From Parus major (Eukaryota; Chordata; Aves; Passeriformes; Paridae), in NCBI RefSeq assembly GCF_001522545.3, contig NC_031774.1, forward strand, positions 50,931,363-50,995,362: a stretch of DNA of 64,000 nt, read 5' to 3'. Position 1 is the first letter of the stretch. Every line of letters begins with the position of its first letter. The notes under the pieces were generated by a model. The model saw only the letters and a program-made list of their open reading frames with translations. It did no database searches and had not been told where the DNA came from. The position numbers and the translations under genes are program-made. This document shows, piece by piece, positions 11,161 through 24,997 of this stretch.

Positions 11161-14100
11161 GGCACCAATTTTTCTTACATTTTTCTACCAGCTAACATAC
11201 AGATTAATTTGGATTTTTTAATTTTTTTTTAACCATAATTCAATATACAATAAACAAAAATATGTAATTAATTGTCTGGGACACTAAAGATGTGAACATA
11301 AAGCTCCACAGCACTTAGAATCTTGTGGAAACTATTATAGAGTGGAATGAAATTCTATATATGAGTGGAGCCAAGACAGTTCAGCTCCCCAAGTGGACAG
11401 GTAAAATTTAAACTAGCAGCATTTAAAATTCAAAGACAAAACTTGAATTTCAGTGCCATTTTTGAAACAATTTGCTATAGTTTTTTAGCTCTATGTACCA
11501 TTTTAAGGCATCTTCCCACTGCTAATGCATAAATAACATATGTCCCTAGAAATTTCAGGCAACCTAATTAATGAATTTTAGTTTATTTGTGGGCTCTTGA
11601 CTATGGGAAGGTAGAAAATGAAAAAATTTACTGTTTTCTTCCTTCAAAATTCTCCTTCTATCACTTTTTCATTTTCACTAAGGCTGAAATAGGTCTTGCG
11701 CCAACAAAAGCACAAGCCTCTGCAATTTGAAATAAAGCAGTAACTGCATTCAGATGCAGCAGCACCAAATTCTTGCTCTCTGTGGACAGCACGTGTTCTC
11801 TAGCATCCCAGGTCTGTGAGAGCAAAACCATGATAAGTTTGAGCTATGATGAGACTATAAAATTATATAAAACTATGATAAGATAAGCTGAGCTGGTTGT
11901 GTCAAGTCTTCTAGACCTCATTAGCTACAGCAGCTCATTTTTTAATACCTATTGTATTGCCCCCCCTGCAGCCACTGCATCCTCTGTGCTACAGACACAA
12001 CTCTGTGGAGCTCGTGCATCAGAACATTGGGCTCTCAGCAACACAAGAAGCCTCAGCAGTGCAGTCTCTGGGTCTCTGCACAGAGCATTTGAATCACTGC
12101 CTTGGATTTGGGTATCCAGATTCCGCCTAAGTTTTTCTCCATGCACCTAAGTGCTTTTTTGGATCTCACTCTAAATTCTTACATATCATAAAATCTTTTC
12201 CAAAAACTCCATTAATTTCTCCAGCAGTTATCAAAAGAACATGATATTATTTCACTAAACAACAAAATAAAGAATGTGTTCAATTGTTTTTCTGGTTTGA
12301 AATGAACTATGAAAAAAACCCCACATCTGCAAAGTGAACCTAAAACATTGGTTTGTGTGCTTAAAACACTTTATAACAAAATATACATGTAACAACTTCT
12401 GAGACTCTACTGTTGCTAGATCATAAAATCTATTGCTTAACTGCTATCAACAAACATATAAAGACACCTAATTAACTAGTTATATGCACACACTTTGCTT
12501 GTCCACACCAAGAAACACAAACATTGCACAAAACTCTTTGCAATGTCCTCCACACTACTGAGAGATTACTCAGCATCTGCATGAAAATACACTCCTGCAA
12601 GGGAACACAGGATTAAATGAATACTGCATGATCTAGAAACAGCAGGAATTCTAGTCCAGGCAAGTAAAATGACTTTGCTGTGTTTTCTTGGGAAACAAAA
12701 ATACTTTATTTTGTCCTTTCAGAACCCCAAGATGGAGATAACCAGCATCATTTCTCAGGGCTGGTGTTATAAAATGAATTAAAATAGTAGGGACGGGTTG
12801 CTAATATTAAATAAACCTGTTGGAATGAGAAAGCATCCATACACATAGGGCTTAATAAGGCAATTCTCCCCTTCTCTTTACCATGTAAAATAAGAAAGCT
12901 CTAAAGTTTCCAACTCATCACCCTTACAGGAAGTATCTTTTATTCTTTCTGGCAGAATTTTAGTATTCAAGCTGGAAGATGTGGGTTCTACTTTCATCTT
13001 CTTTTGATTTATATAATGATCCTGTTTGTTTTTATGAGCTCAGTATACTGTCAACAACAACGGGAATCTCAGCTGGGCTTTGTGGATGCCGATGCTGAGC
13101 TGAAATTGAATTTAAATGGCTCTGAAGTTTGTCTGAACCACAACCTTCAGATTCATGACCAAACTTAGGATGGAATGAGACCCATGTTCTGTCCCAGGGC
13201 CATTCTTCTTCTACATGGTTGTTTTATTCCCTTGACACTCCAAGGATAACATCCCCCGAGGAGGGATGGAGACTTTGCTTCTCTCAACCGCAGAAAAGAC
13301 ATACTATTAGGAGAAACATGCCCCTTGGAGCTGCAAAGGATGGTTATATAGACATTATCAGCACGTTTCTGACCTTTTCAAGAAAGTAACAGAAGTAGGT
13401 GAGCATGCCTAACCACAAAATTAAATTTCAGAGTTAGTATTTTGGATCAGTGTTTTAACTAAAAGGATGCATAAAAGGTAAACTTGGAAGAGAAAAAAAA
13501 ATAAAAAAATCAAGGTAACATACAAGATCTGTAAAAAATGTCCCCTTAGAGGAAAATATCCATTAAGTCTTTATCTGTCATGGCTCAGTCTCACTTTCCA
13601 TGAAAATTCCTGTAAATGAAGAAAATATCTGAGAAAAAAACCCCATAAATCAGGGAAGAGCATGACACAGCTCTTGAAAACACTGAGTATTTGGTACAGA
13701 CCTCCAGCACCAGCTGCTAGCACAGCTAACTGCTGCTTGTACCAAAGATAACAAAAGACTTTCAAAGACCCTGCAGAACATCTATAGTCCCATGAGGAGA
13801 CTATACCAACATTCTAAATAAATTACTAGTGTAATTTAACCTATGGATAAAGTCATTGCAAACTTCACTAACGTGATATTAACTGCTGTGGCTGCATTTG
13901 TTAGAGACGGACTCAAAAATGCCTTTTAATAGCAGGAGCAATATCAACAAAGAGCATTCTGTGCTCCTCAAGGTTGCGACATGTGAATACAAAAAAGTTC
14001 TTGTTTTGTTCTGCTAAAGAACATTTCAAGCACAGGTTCAAACTATTTATATCTAAGTCAGGGGTTACCTCCCACTAAATTCAATAGCACCAAGAGATGG

Positions 14101-16713
14101 ACCTTCAAAAAGCTTCAATTATGAGAGGATGTTCACATCCATATGAAATCAAAGGTTTTATTTCTATTCCACATCCAGTTCTGCCTTACCTCTAACATGC
14201 TGTAGTTACTCTCAGCTTCTAAAATATATTATTTTTTAAGATGAAGGGTGTGGGGGAAGCAGAGAGACAGGGAAGGCCAGACTAAATTAAGATCACAAAA
14301 CCACACCATATTTTCAGCAACTAGCTGATCTCCCATGAAACAGGATTTCAAACTATCTTTGGATTCCCTGCTAACAAATCCCAAGAGCTTTCTGTGTATG
14401 ATGATAGCAAATTTTCCTTTTTTTTTTTAATGATTCTTCAGAAAGGGCACAAACTGATCCTTTGGAGAGATAATGCTTTTTATCTACAGGGACTTTGTAA
14501 ACAAATCGATCCAGATGTTTTGCTTTAGAACTCTCCAGACATAGTAAATTATTCCTTACTACATCAACACTTCATTTCCTCTATTTGCAACTAACATCTC
14601 AAAACAGAACCCTTTTCAAAGGACAAATAATTGAAATGTTGTATCAGCATTAACAGGATCATTTGGACACTTTCTTTTAAAAAATCTGTCTCCTATATAT
14701 GGATGCATTTGGTTACATATAATCATTTCCAGAAAGGATCAAGATCAAACAGATTAAGAATTAATTTGGATCCTTTTCATAAGCCACTGAAAATTTATCT
14801 AAGAAATCCTAAGAATTTTATTTTCCTTTTCTGTGTTACATGATTTGTCACATTTACCTTTAAAAAAAACCCTAGACATGTGGAATGGTAATGGTCTCCA
14901 AAGTAAAAACTCAGACAACGACTAGTCTGTGCAATTAGAATTAAACTAAAGTGATAAGAAATACAGAGACAGAATAGCTATATGGACTAGATGGAAAGAT
15001 GGTATATGGACTAGCTAAAAGATATTTAAGAATATTTGACAATATAGGCACATATACATTAAAAAAAATAATGGAGAAGAAAGAAACCTGCTCCCTCTGT
15101 TTCTTGGTGGCTTACCAAATAGACTGCTTCTCAGAAATGCCTATATAGATTTTTTTTAATTAATTTTTTTAACCAGTAACAAAAAGAGTTAATTTACTTT
15201 AAAGATATAAGGGGCTTCCAGGAATATGAAGATCAACATACTACCTGCAAAAAAGAGCCCTATTAAATATATCCCAGATGAATATACTGTATCAAAATAC
15301 ATTTTGCTAAACGCCTTAACTATCTTTGGATGTTTCTCTCTCATTTTATATGTAAATGTGTGTCCATAACATTGAAACAATCTCTCCTATTTACATGCTT
15401 TCTGAAGATCCCATGCTGTCAAATACAGAAACCAGGTTTCCATCCCATGCTTCCTGAATTAGAATATTTACTTTAAAATGAAATCATTGGTAGCTTTCCA
15501 GTTACTGTAAGGACAGAGAGATCAACTGAGTGCACAGCAACAGATTATGAAGCAGGTGGCTTGAGGCTAAATCTAAACAGTTTCCTCACATAGCTTTTGT
15601 AAAGTGGGGTGCAGATAACTCCTAATGAGTGTTAAGGGCTGTCTAGTCACTTAGTTGTATACAAGGTCTAGACAGGTCAAGGTCTAAGGATCAGAGCTTC
15701 TAATTACATTCTATTAAATACTCGTTAGTTGTAAAAGACGTCACTAGAAGACCCATCAGAGATATAGTGTCTAATTATTAAATATTAGTGCCCTCATAAG
15801 ACCCTCAGGACTTGAAAAACTATGATAAGATACTGAAAAAGAAAAAGAGACAGCCAAAAAGGAGGTGAATCTAAGGACACGGCTGAAAATTGAGGTCATT
15901 GTTCTATATCACATTCCCCATGTAAAAGAGGAATTTGAAACTCATCATCTATTGAATCAGACAGTATTTGGCAGCATTGTTTCTAGTGTTGAGTTAAACC
16001 ATTTAGGAGACAGATTTCGTAGAGTCTTTCACTGCAAAATGAGCAAATAATGAAATACATTTATTTCATAACCTGTATTTGTTACAAACACAACTCACTG
16101 AACTGTTGTTCATTCCCTAAAAGCTAATAAAAAAGAGAAATAATAATGACTAAAACCACTACGCTTTCTTACTTCCTTTAAATAAAAGATATTAGCTTTT
16201 ATATGAAATAGCTTTCATATGGAAGTTCCTGTGATTTGGTGATAGTGTGCTGTTGCTGACTAGCAGGGCAGGATTTGGCAATGCAGCCCCCAAAAGGCTG
16301 CTGCTGTGCTCTTCTCCCAGCACTCACACTAGGACAGTACACCAAGCTGGACAGCTGAAAGGGAAGAGCACCCACTAGGCATTAATTCTGCAATGACATA
16401 TTCTAAAACACAACAACCCAAGTGAGTAGTAAATAAACAACAGGCCCAGGCTTTGGCTACGGGGGAAAGGCACCCACAGCCAGAAACACCAGCACTCGAC
16501 TGGGTCAGAAGCAAAGGTAACTTTACCTGTGCCTGTGTCTCAGGTCAGGGACTGCAGCATGCAGTGCTAGGGACTGATCTTGTCCAGCTGGGTAGATGAT
16601 CCCAGGAGACAGAAATATGGTCCCCAGGGTTAGGAGACAATTTCCTGAGGTGTTCCTGTGTTCCCTTTAAGAGCAGCACAGCACTGCTGGAATAACTCCA
16701 AAGTACTCTGACA
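11161..16713. other. Unique non-coding DNA
   Basis: No gene is supported. 11950-12150 is locally GC-richer and open on both strands (83 codons plus, 65 codons minus) but has no domain. An 8-bp inverted repeat with a 4-base spacer (ATATGAAA / TTTCATAT) lies at about 16200-16220. 16260-16700 is GC-richer and unrecognised. Confidence 0.5.
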
Positions 16714-16761
16714 TTTCCTTCCTTTCCTTCCTTTCCTTCCTTTCTTCCTTTCCTTCCTTTC
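16714..16761. repeat. Tandem repeat, 9-bp unit TTTCCTTCC
   Basis: About five copies of the 9-bp pyrimidine unit run to the edge of the gap, one copy missing a base. The minus strand is pure purine (GGAAGGAAA). The array is interrupted by the run of N, so its true length is unknown. Confidence 0.9.
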
Positions 16762-17152
16762 NNNNNNNNNNNNNNNNNNNNNNNNNNNNNNNNNNNNNNN
16801 NNNNNNNNNNNNNNNNNNNNNNNNNNNNNNNNNNNNNNNNNNNNNNNNNNNNNNNNNNNNNNNNNNNNNNNNNNNNNNNNNNNNNNNNNNNNNNNNNNNN
16901 NNNNNNNNNNNNNNNNNNNNNNNNNNNNNNNNNNNNNNNNNNNNNNNNNNNNNNNNNNNNNNNNNNNNNNNNNNNNNNNNNNNNNNNNNNNNNNNNNNNN
17001 NNNNNNNNNNNNNNNNNNNNNNNNNNNNNNNNNNNNNNNNNNNNNNNNNNNNNNNNNNNNNNNNNNNNNNNNNNNNNNNNNNNNNNNNNNNNNNNNNNNN
17101 NNNNNNNNNNNNNNNNNNNNNNNNNNNNNNNNNNNNNNNNNNNNNNNNNNNN
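16762..17152. other. Assembly gap (391 N)
   Basis: 391 unresolved bases follow directly on the pyrimidine tandem repeat. The right edge resumes with 'aaaaacatgacactgctctg', which is not repetitive, so the array must end inside the gap. Translated frames across it are meaningless. Confidence 0.99.
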
Positions 17153-19804
17153 AAAAACATGACACTGCTCTGACCTCTTGGACCTATGAAACATTTTGGA
17201 AAATGAAAGACTCCAGGTTTTATCATGACCTCTGGCACTTCTCAGTCTCCTGACAGCCCTCAAATTACCTGGACTGCAGCCTTGCTTGCAATATCTTGGC
17301 TCTGCTGTTCCCTTTCTGCCTGGAACCAATTAATGCATTAGCACAGAAGGGGAAAAAAAATAAAAATTAATCATCCTTTTCTGAACCTCAAAAGATTCAA
17401 GTTTTGGACAGACCTTTATGGAGGTGGGGCAAGATCTGAATTGAGTTACCCCTTCCTACTTGACAAAAAGTTTTGCCATTTATTTCCCTCCTTACCAACT
17501 GCCATCTAAGTTGTGGAACTGCATTTATCAGGCTTGCTTCCCTTCCCTCTGTCCTTTATAGCACCCTGGTAGAAGCTAAAAAAGGCCACCACCTTCCATT
17601 CACACATTGTCCCCTTTTTTCTCCCAGGATTCAAACTGCCCAGGACAAGGTGGCAAGAACTTCCACTTTGCCATCTTGTCTTTTGGAGTGAATCTTTTTT
17701 AGCCTCAAACTGCAATGTACCAATGCCAACAGGAACACACAACCTTTTCTACCTCACTCATAAATGGAATAACTTCCTTCTTCCTTCTGCTGAGGTGAAT
17801 CTCAGAACCTTATAAACCTCTTCAGTTTGCTGTAATCCTATCTATCCAGAAAAGCACCTTTTAGTACCATTCCCTTCTTCCAATGTAGTGCTTCATCCTC
17901 CCTGAGACTCACAACCACTCCTCCTGCCCTGACAACCCTCCACCAACCCCTCCCACAGGCTCAGGGCATCCCTAAGCACACACTAAGGCTGAAAGAGTCC
18001 TTAGACTCAAAATCTGAGGATACCCTCACTCCTGACAAGCCTCTGCCTCCTCCTCCTACTCCATTCTATTTCTGGTCGTTGATAAGCAGAAAAAGAGGCT
18101 GCAAGGAAAGCCTGTAAGAGCAACTCACATCAGCAGTGCACCAAACACTGCCTTTGCATTACCAAATCAGTCTCTAGATGCGGCTCAGGGCTGGCACCTT
18201 TTAATAAAATCACTCTGTGCCCCCAGCAAGCAGAGAGCAGACAGGCACAGCAGGATGGGGTTCAGTCACCCCTCGTGCCAGAAAGATGTAGCTGAACCCC
18301 AAGCAGCTTAGCCACTCTGCAGGTCTCCACATCCTGCAATCCCAGAGCTATCAGAAGGCCCTGATCTCAGCTACAATTTCTTGTAATTTTTTGTCCCTTC
18401 ACCAGATATTAATTTCTGTCCCAAAATACTCCTGTACTTCTTTACCCTTAAAAACACAAGAGATGGTTTTTTAAAATGCCAATTAACCAAGAATAGAGGG
18501 GAAATGACACATCAGGAGTAAAATGGAGCACTCAATTCTCTGGCTTGCTAATTAGGATTTATGTACTGGAAAAATCCAATTCCTGGCACCGGTGAGTTAA
18601 TAAAGAAATGAAAAAATGTCTGGAAAATTGGAAAAACTGGTATAATTGTCTAAAAAACTAGCACATCTGGTCATTTCCCCACACATTGTTATTAGCACCA
18701 CAATTATTTCAGCAGGAGGCAAGCTGGGAAGAAGTAATACATGACCAATGAAGAAAAGCAGTAGCAAGAAAACCTATCATTCAGGCACTAACTCCTGAGA
18801 GAAAACAGACGTGGCCCTAAACAGAAAAGTCTATTTTAACATGCACCTCTTTAAACACTGATTTATAATGTTTAAACTGGAGATAATTATTTCCACTAGG
18901 GGTATCACAACTGCAAAATTACCCTGTTCTTTCTGTGAAGTCATTTACAATGGTACATGAATTAGTAATATTCACTACTTACCTGCTTTTTCTAGGGGAA
19001 GGGAGAAAAATATGAGGTGCAAATGAAGATACAACAGATCTCCAGACAGCAATTCATACAGCATGTATGTGTGTGTGAAGAGGATTCACTTAAATGCTCC
19101 CGAGACTATAATGCTTAGCATAAAGATTTCCCAGACCATACCACTGAATCTGGTAAGTTACTTGTCCTTCTTTCATAATTGTTTTTATGAGGAAAGCAAG
19201 AAAAAAAAATCCCAGGAATAATGCCAATAACAGTTGTGCTTTGTTGAATTCTCCTTTGAGCTTTTTGCTTTTATATATTTGCATGGTAATGTTTCGTGAT
19301 TTGACAGTTCAATGGGGTTCTCTTGCTTATTCTGCAGCATAATCCTTCAGGAATCTTACACAGAAGAAGCCTCTTGATAACATATTGATTACTAAGACCT
19401 TTTTATTTAAAAAAATATGCATAAAATTATCAGCCATGCTTCAAAAGTAAAGTATGTTAATTTACATTGTAGCTAAATTGGGTAAGATCCAGTAAGGGAG
19501 TTAGCCAATTCACTGCTAGGCACTTATAACACCTATCTTTCAGTACCTCAGATCCCACAGAAAAATTTTAAAAAAAATTGAGTCTTGGGCTTTCTATTCA
19601 ATTCAGAGGATAAAGTCATGCCTCAGAATTTAATCCAAAGCAGCCAACATACCACATAAGCAGCTGATGGCAACATATTCAGGAGGCAACCCCCTAGAAG
19701 TGGCCTAGATGAGTGCTATGCTTTAAATCCTGATCATTCACAGCAGCAGTTTAATTTAGAGTCTCTGGAGCCCAGAAGTCTCGACTCATGTTATGTACCA
19801 TGTT
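17153..19804. other. Unique non-coding DNA, partly C/T-rich
   Basis: 17450-18100 is pyrimidine-rich and slightly GC-richer, with two short overlapping frames on opposite strands (17473-17691 and 17506-17742) and no domain. Nothing else recognised. Confidence 0.55.
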
Positions 19805-19895
19805 ATGAAAAAAAAGAAAAGAAATCTAAAAGAAAAAAAAAGAAAACTGGCAAAAAAATCCCAACAACAAACAAACAAACAAACAAACAAACAAA
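19805..19895. repeat. A-rich tract ending in a (CAAA)7 microsatellite
   Basis: Runs of A broken by single G occupy 19806-19860. Seven uninterrupted CAAA units follow at 19868-19895. No SINE or processed transcript body is visible upstream, so this is not clearly a retroposon tail. Confidence 0.9.
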
Positions 19896-22800
19896 TCCAT
19901 GGTTAATGCTTTCCTATTAAAAGCAGGTTAGGAAAGCAGGTGGGCTCCTGTCTTCATATAATCACCCAGTAATTGCCCAGGCAGTAAAGGATCTCATTTC
20001 TTCTCTTAGCTCAAGGGAGCTCAAAATCACATCTCAAATTAAATGTTCCTACTTGCAAGTATGCTCAATTCCTGAAGCAGAATTCAAGAAGCTCTGGGCC
20101 CAAAACAGGCAGCAAAACCCAAAGCACAACAGATCAGTTGCTTTACTTGTGCAGAGGTATCCCTTTTCCTATTCTACCAGGACTTTTTCTTTACTTTATC
20201 AAGCAACAACTCCATGGAAAACACACATTATATCCATGGAGCAGGGAGAAGAAACACATCTCTCTGTGTAATGTGAGCCCTTCTTCCCTTGCATGCTCAA
20301 GTGAACAGTGAAACAATGCAGAGTCAACTACTGCCTACCCAATGGCAAAGATCCATGGAATAAGATGGAGAATGCTCTGCCACACAAACCACAACTAAAT
20401 GACGGCCTAGAGGCCAGGTATTACTCATTCAGTGGAAGATGTAGGATTTCATCTTATTAGATAAAAAGGAACTGGAGCATTCTCGCTCATTCTGCACAAG
20501 TATTTCAATCTTCAGGCTGGGTGAAACCCCTTGTGGTGACCTCTAGAAATAAGCCAGCAGCTGCTACTCTTTTTATTTTCTTTTTTTTTGTGAAATGACT
20601 GAATGTCCCAGTATGTGAATACCCCCTACAAATTAAGCCCATCTGAAATTCACAAACCTGCCAGCTTCACCTTTCCCACACTGATATATCATCTACCTCT
20701 TTAATTTAAACTTCTTCGTACATGTCTTCTGACCGTATTCAAACACAAACTGATTTATTCCAAAATACGTTGCTTCAACATGTTTGGTTTTATCTCTTGA
20801 AACTAGCAGAACATTCTTCCCTATCCCAAAAAGAGTGTTCAACAAAACCCAAGCATATTCATCTCAACCATGTCAAGATTTCTCTGTTAAGCATACCAAA
20901 GAGACACGGAGAAAGGGGAGAAAAGCATGAACTTGGACTAATGGGCTTGCTGTGCCTCAGCTTGGAATGAAAAAGAGCATCTCAGCAAGTCCATACAAAA
21001 CACATTTATTTACTGTTTATAGTTACCAGATATTATGTTCCCATCCACATACAGAACTGATCTGCTTTTTTATATTCTATACTAATATGTGAAGACATAA
21101 GCAGAGTAATACTCTATTGCTAGATTCCTTCCAGGTTAGAATGTGATTTAGATACTGAGATGCATTGTCTTGTCCACGTTAAGGTGCACGTACAAAAGAT
21201 AACACTCAGGCTCCTGGGAACACGCAGACAAGACAGTCAGTGACTGTTGATCCCTGGATGATGGTGGGGCATAGCAGGATGGCAGAAATCCTCTGTTATT
21301 GCTGCTCATTTCTACCCACCTTGTTTTCAAATAAATGGCTGCCCAGAGTGTTGGAGATGCTCAAATATTCCATAAAAGAACACCTCAACTGCAGTTATCT
21401 ACACCTGGAAATTTTTGACCCCTTGCTTCACCAATGACTTTTGGCTCCCCAACAGAAAATACCTATGCACTTTAGCCATTTCTAATGTCCAGATGGACAA
21501 CAAATTCCATGAGAAAAGCAGAGCACAGGGGTCAGCTGGAATGTCTATCATTTCATCATTCAGTTTAATCCATCTGTGTTCATAAATCAGCACCCATGAA
21601 ATGAAGGACATTCCACTTTTGGATGGGGGCACAAGGGAAGAAAGAGTTCAAGATCTCTTTTGACATTTTTAATTAAAATAGATTTGATTTTTTAAATCTT
21701 AATAAAGATCATAAAACCATATAGCAGCAGTTGCCTTAATGTCTGCTGTGCTTGTAATTAACCTTTGGTCTCAGACATTAGACAGTGAATTCTGGATTCC
21801 TGAGGCATTAATTATGTGGTAGTTATCCTGAAATTAGTTTGAAATCAGTCCATTTGAGACACTTGTAGTAAAGACCCATGTCATTAGAGACTATTCATGC
21901 AGTTGAATCATCACATTTTATGAGGCTTCATTTTGTTGTTTGGCCTCCACTGGTGACTGTTGCCCCATTCAATGTTTGCAGATTCTCATCAGCTCCCACT
22001 GAGAAAATAGTATCATCAATAGCCAGAAATGCACTTTTCCCTGCATTACCCCTGCTACCATGCCCACTCTCATCCACAACTGATTATTGATCAAGATTCC
22101 CAAAATCTGATCATTGACTCTTCCCAAGAGGTGCAACTGAAAATGCAATTCTTTTATATTCCAACCCTTAGATAACCTGCAAGAATCAGATGCTTCAAAG
22201 GGACTAGATACAAGGAATCTAATTATTTTTTTTTATTTTAGTTACTACAATCAAACCAGATTATCTAATGAATATAATTTTAAATCATCAGATTTTTTTT
22301 CCCATTAATATATGTAATTCATTATAAATAATAACTTGTTTACTATGTATACTTCAAGTGCCAACAAGGATTGATAGTGTGTGTCACACAAAATCAGAAT
22401 CAAATACCATTTCTCCAACATAAAGGAAGAATAATTTGTGAAGAATTTTACATCTTTGTATCACGGTGCACTTTAACAAAAAATAGCACAAGTGTTCTCA
22501 GCTGTACTTCACCTAACAAGGAACTGAAGTGCAAAAGGGTCACCAGGTGTGTTCCATGCAGAGCTGGAAGCACAAACAACAGCTCCTCTAAATATTAGCC
22601 CTCTGCATATGTTTGTCTTTCCCCTTATGTTTCTCCCTTTATATTAGAAATTCTGCTGTCAGTGACTCTCATGATTGACCACATCATTTTACAAACTCAA
22701 GGGAGTGAAAACTAAACAACTGCAGAAAAGAAATTATTAGTTTGTTTCAAAAGTGAGACTATTCTGAAGTCTTTGTTTCTACTTCTTGTTTTAAATTACT

Positions 22801-24997
22801 TTTTATTTTTTCAGCAACTAACACAGGCTTTGATTATGATTTTCTTTGTTAAAGAATCCACATTTTCACTCCTGCTGTTCTTTTGAGAAAGAAATGAATA
22901 CCTATCCGCTGAGATATGCAGGAAATCACCGGGAAAACCATAACAGAGCAGACTTGGCATTTCTTAAATTTCTAAGTAAAAATCAAACAGCAAAAAAAAT
23001 CAACACGCTTTATAGAACATAAAGTAGCAAAGAGGACTTATGCCAAAGCTTAAAATAAATTCTTTCAAATCTTCCTAAAAGAAAGGGGGGGCAGGGGAAG
23101 CATCATTAAGCTGGATTCCATGGAAAGAGAGTTGTTGTGCTTTGGGGTTTTTTTGGTTTGGACTATTTTTTTAAGAGCTAAAAGAAATTCCAAGGCTTAC
23201 ACTTGCCTTGGAGCCTCAATGCCAATTTTTGTGGTTTTACAACCACAGTTTCGTATTTTTCTTTGTTTTTTCTTTTCTTTCCTTTTTTTTTTTTTTGAGA
23301 GAGGGAGAGGGAGGAGTTGTTTGTTTGTTTTTCTAAAGTATTTCTCTCTTTCCCATTGTCATGTATGATACCCACACACTAAACAAGGGAAACTAACACC
23401 AAAGGGCACACAGAGAAACTGCCTGCTTAAACCAAATGGCATTTTCCCTTCATCACCAAATTCTAAAGGCTCTAACCAGCAGGATTGTTAAAGTGGGAAT
23501 GACATTTAACCTCTCTTCCCAAGCTGTTACTGAAGTCCTACAGGACCTCAACTCCTCCACCAGTTTCTTTTCTAGCGTTTTACAGAGACATGTTTTCCAA
23601 GATGGAATTCTACCCAAAATGCATATGAATGTACAAGACAAACAGGATGAGGGTACAAAATAGACCACTTTTTTATTCCTCCTTTCCTTACACTTACAAT
23701 TAGGTTACTGTTACAGGCACTATGTCTACTATGAAGGAGAATGTGTAAACTATCATTGTCATATTATAAGTACTTTGCCCACTATTGGTTGGCACCAAAT
23801 AAAACAAAATAATCTTCTGCACGCACAAGTCTTCTCTGCATACAGCTTAAAAAGATTTATGGGGGTAGTCAAGGGAAAACCAGGCTCTGACAGTGACACT
23901 GTGAGCTCCTTCATCCACTGTCCTTGGTAGCTTCAATATTTATGCATTTTATCTTAAAAACCTCTGTGAAAAAAGAGCAAAGGTTTGGGTTTTTCTGATT
24001 GCTGCAGGCTTCTGCTAATTTTTCATACTGTGGTTTATGTTATGGTAGGGGAAAGAGAACATCCTTTGGTGACTATGATGCTCATGATTTTGCAATCTTG
24101 TTTGAAGTTTTAAATAAATAACAGCTTCTTAACAGTAGCTTGAAATAAACAGTGACATTGTCCCTGGCCTGTGTACAGTATTTCTTGGTTTAGGTGGTGG
24201 GTTTTGGCAAGGGGAGGGAGATGGGAGCAAGATGTTTCCCTCTGACATTTTTCTTCCTGTACACTGCTAGAAAATCTAGTCTTACCTGTCCACATCCCCA
24301 AGGTTACAGAGATTGCTCCCTTGTATTCCTAGATTATCTCAATGAACCCGTGAAGTTCTCCCCAAATAAAAGGGGAGACAAAAAACAGAGCCTTAGTGGC
24401 ACCCTGCTTCAGTCATGGGGCCTACCCAGACTCATTGCCTGCAACATCTTTGGAAACAAAAGACCTTTAAGGCATCCATCCTTCCCAAAGGCCAGTATAG
24501 GGACACTCAATTCCATATCATGTTGTGTGGATTGCCTGTGATTCAGATTTGCTTGAGACAGTCTGCACTGTTCTCACAAGCAGCGTACCACAAGGCAAAA
24601 GCTGAGTTGTTGATGGTTTCTAGTGACTAAGTTTTGACAACATTAATAAAGCATTTTACAATTTCTTGAAGTTTCTTTCCAAAGAACTCAACTATTTTCT
24701 GTTTAAATTATAACACCACCATGGAAGTCATTCAGGCAAATTCAACTGATGTTAACTACATCACAAACTGATAATCAACATGGGTGCTAGTTTCCCTCTG
24801 CATCCAAAAGACTGCTCACACTTTTCAAAGCTAAGTCAAGGCAGGACTCTCAGAAACACAGTTTAGAAAGAATTAGTTGGTTTAAGACTTGTTGTTTACT
24901 TCTTAAGGCATGAAAATTTATTGCTCTAATAAAAACTGAGTAAAAATAAATAAAATAAGCATTAAATTAAAGGAAATTAAGTTGACAAGTGTGACTA
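19896..24997. other. Unique non-coding DNA
   Basis: No gene or repeat family is recognised. Small structures are a 15-bp near-palindrome ACAGTCA-G-TGACTGT at 21233-21247 and a strand-switching pyrimidine/purine tract at 23255-23316. The longest frame (24194-24541, 115 codons) has no domain. Confidence 0.55.
23255..23316. repeat. Pyrimidine tract joined to a purine tract
   Basis: A T-rich stretch ending in T14 (23283-23296) passes directly into 'gagagagggagagggaggag' (23297-23316). Such junctions are simple sequence, prone to slippage. Confidence 0.75.

Noticed and set aside
16545..17329. Minus-strand ORFs of 202-220 codons
   Set aside because: They are open only because the 391 N bases contain no stops. 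The remaining residues come from the GGAAGGAAA tandem repeat.
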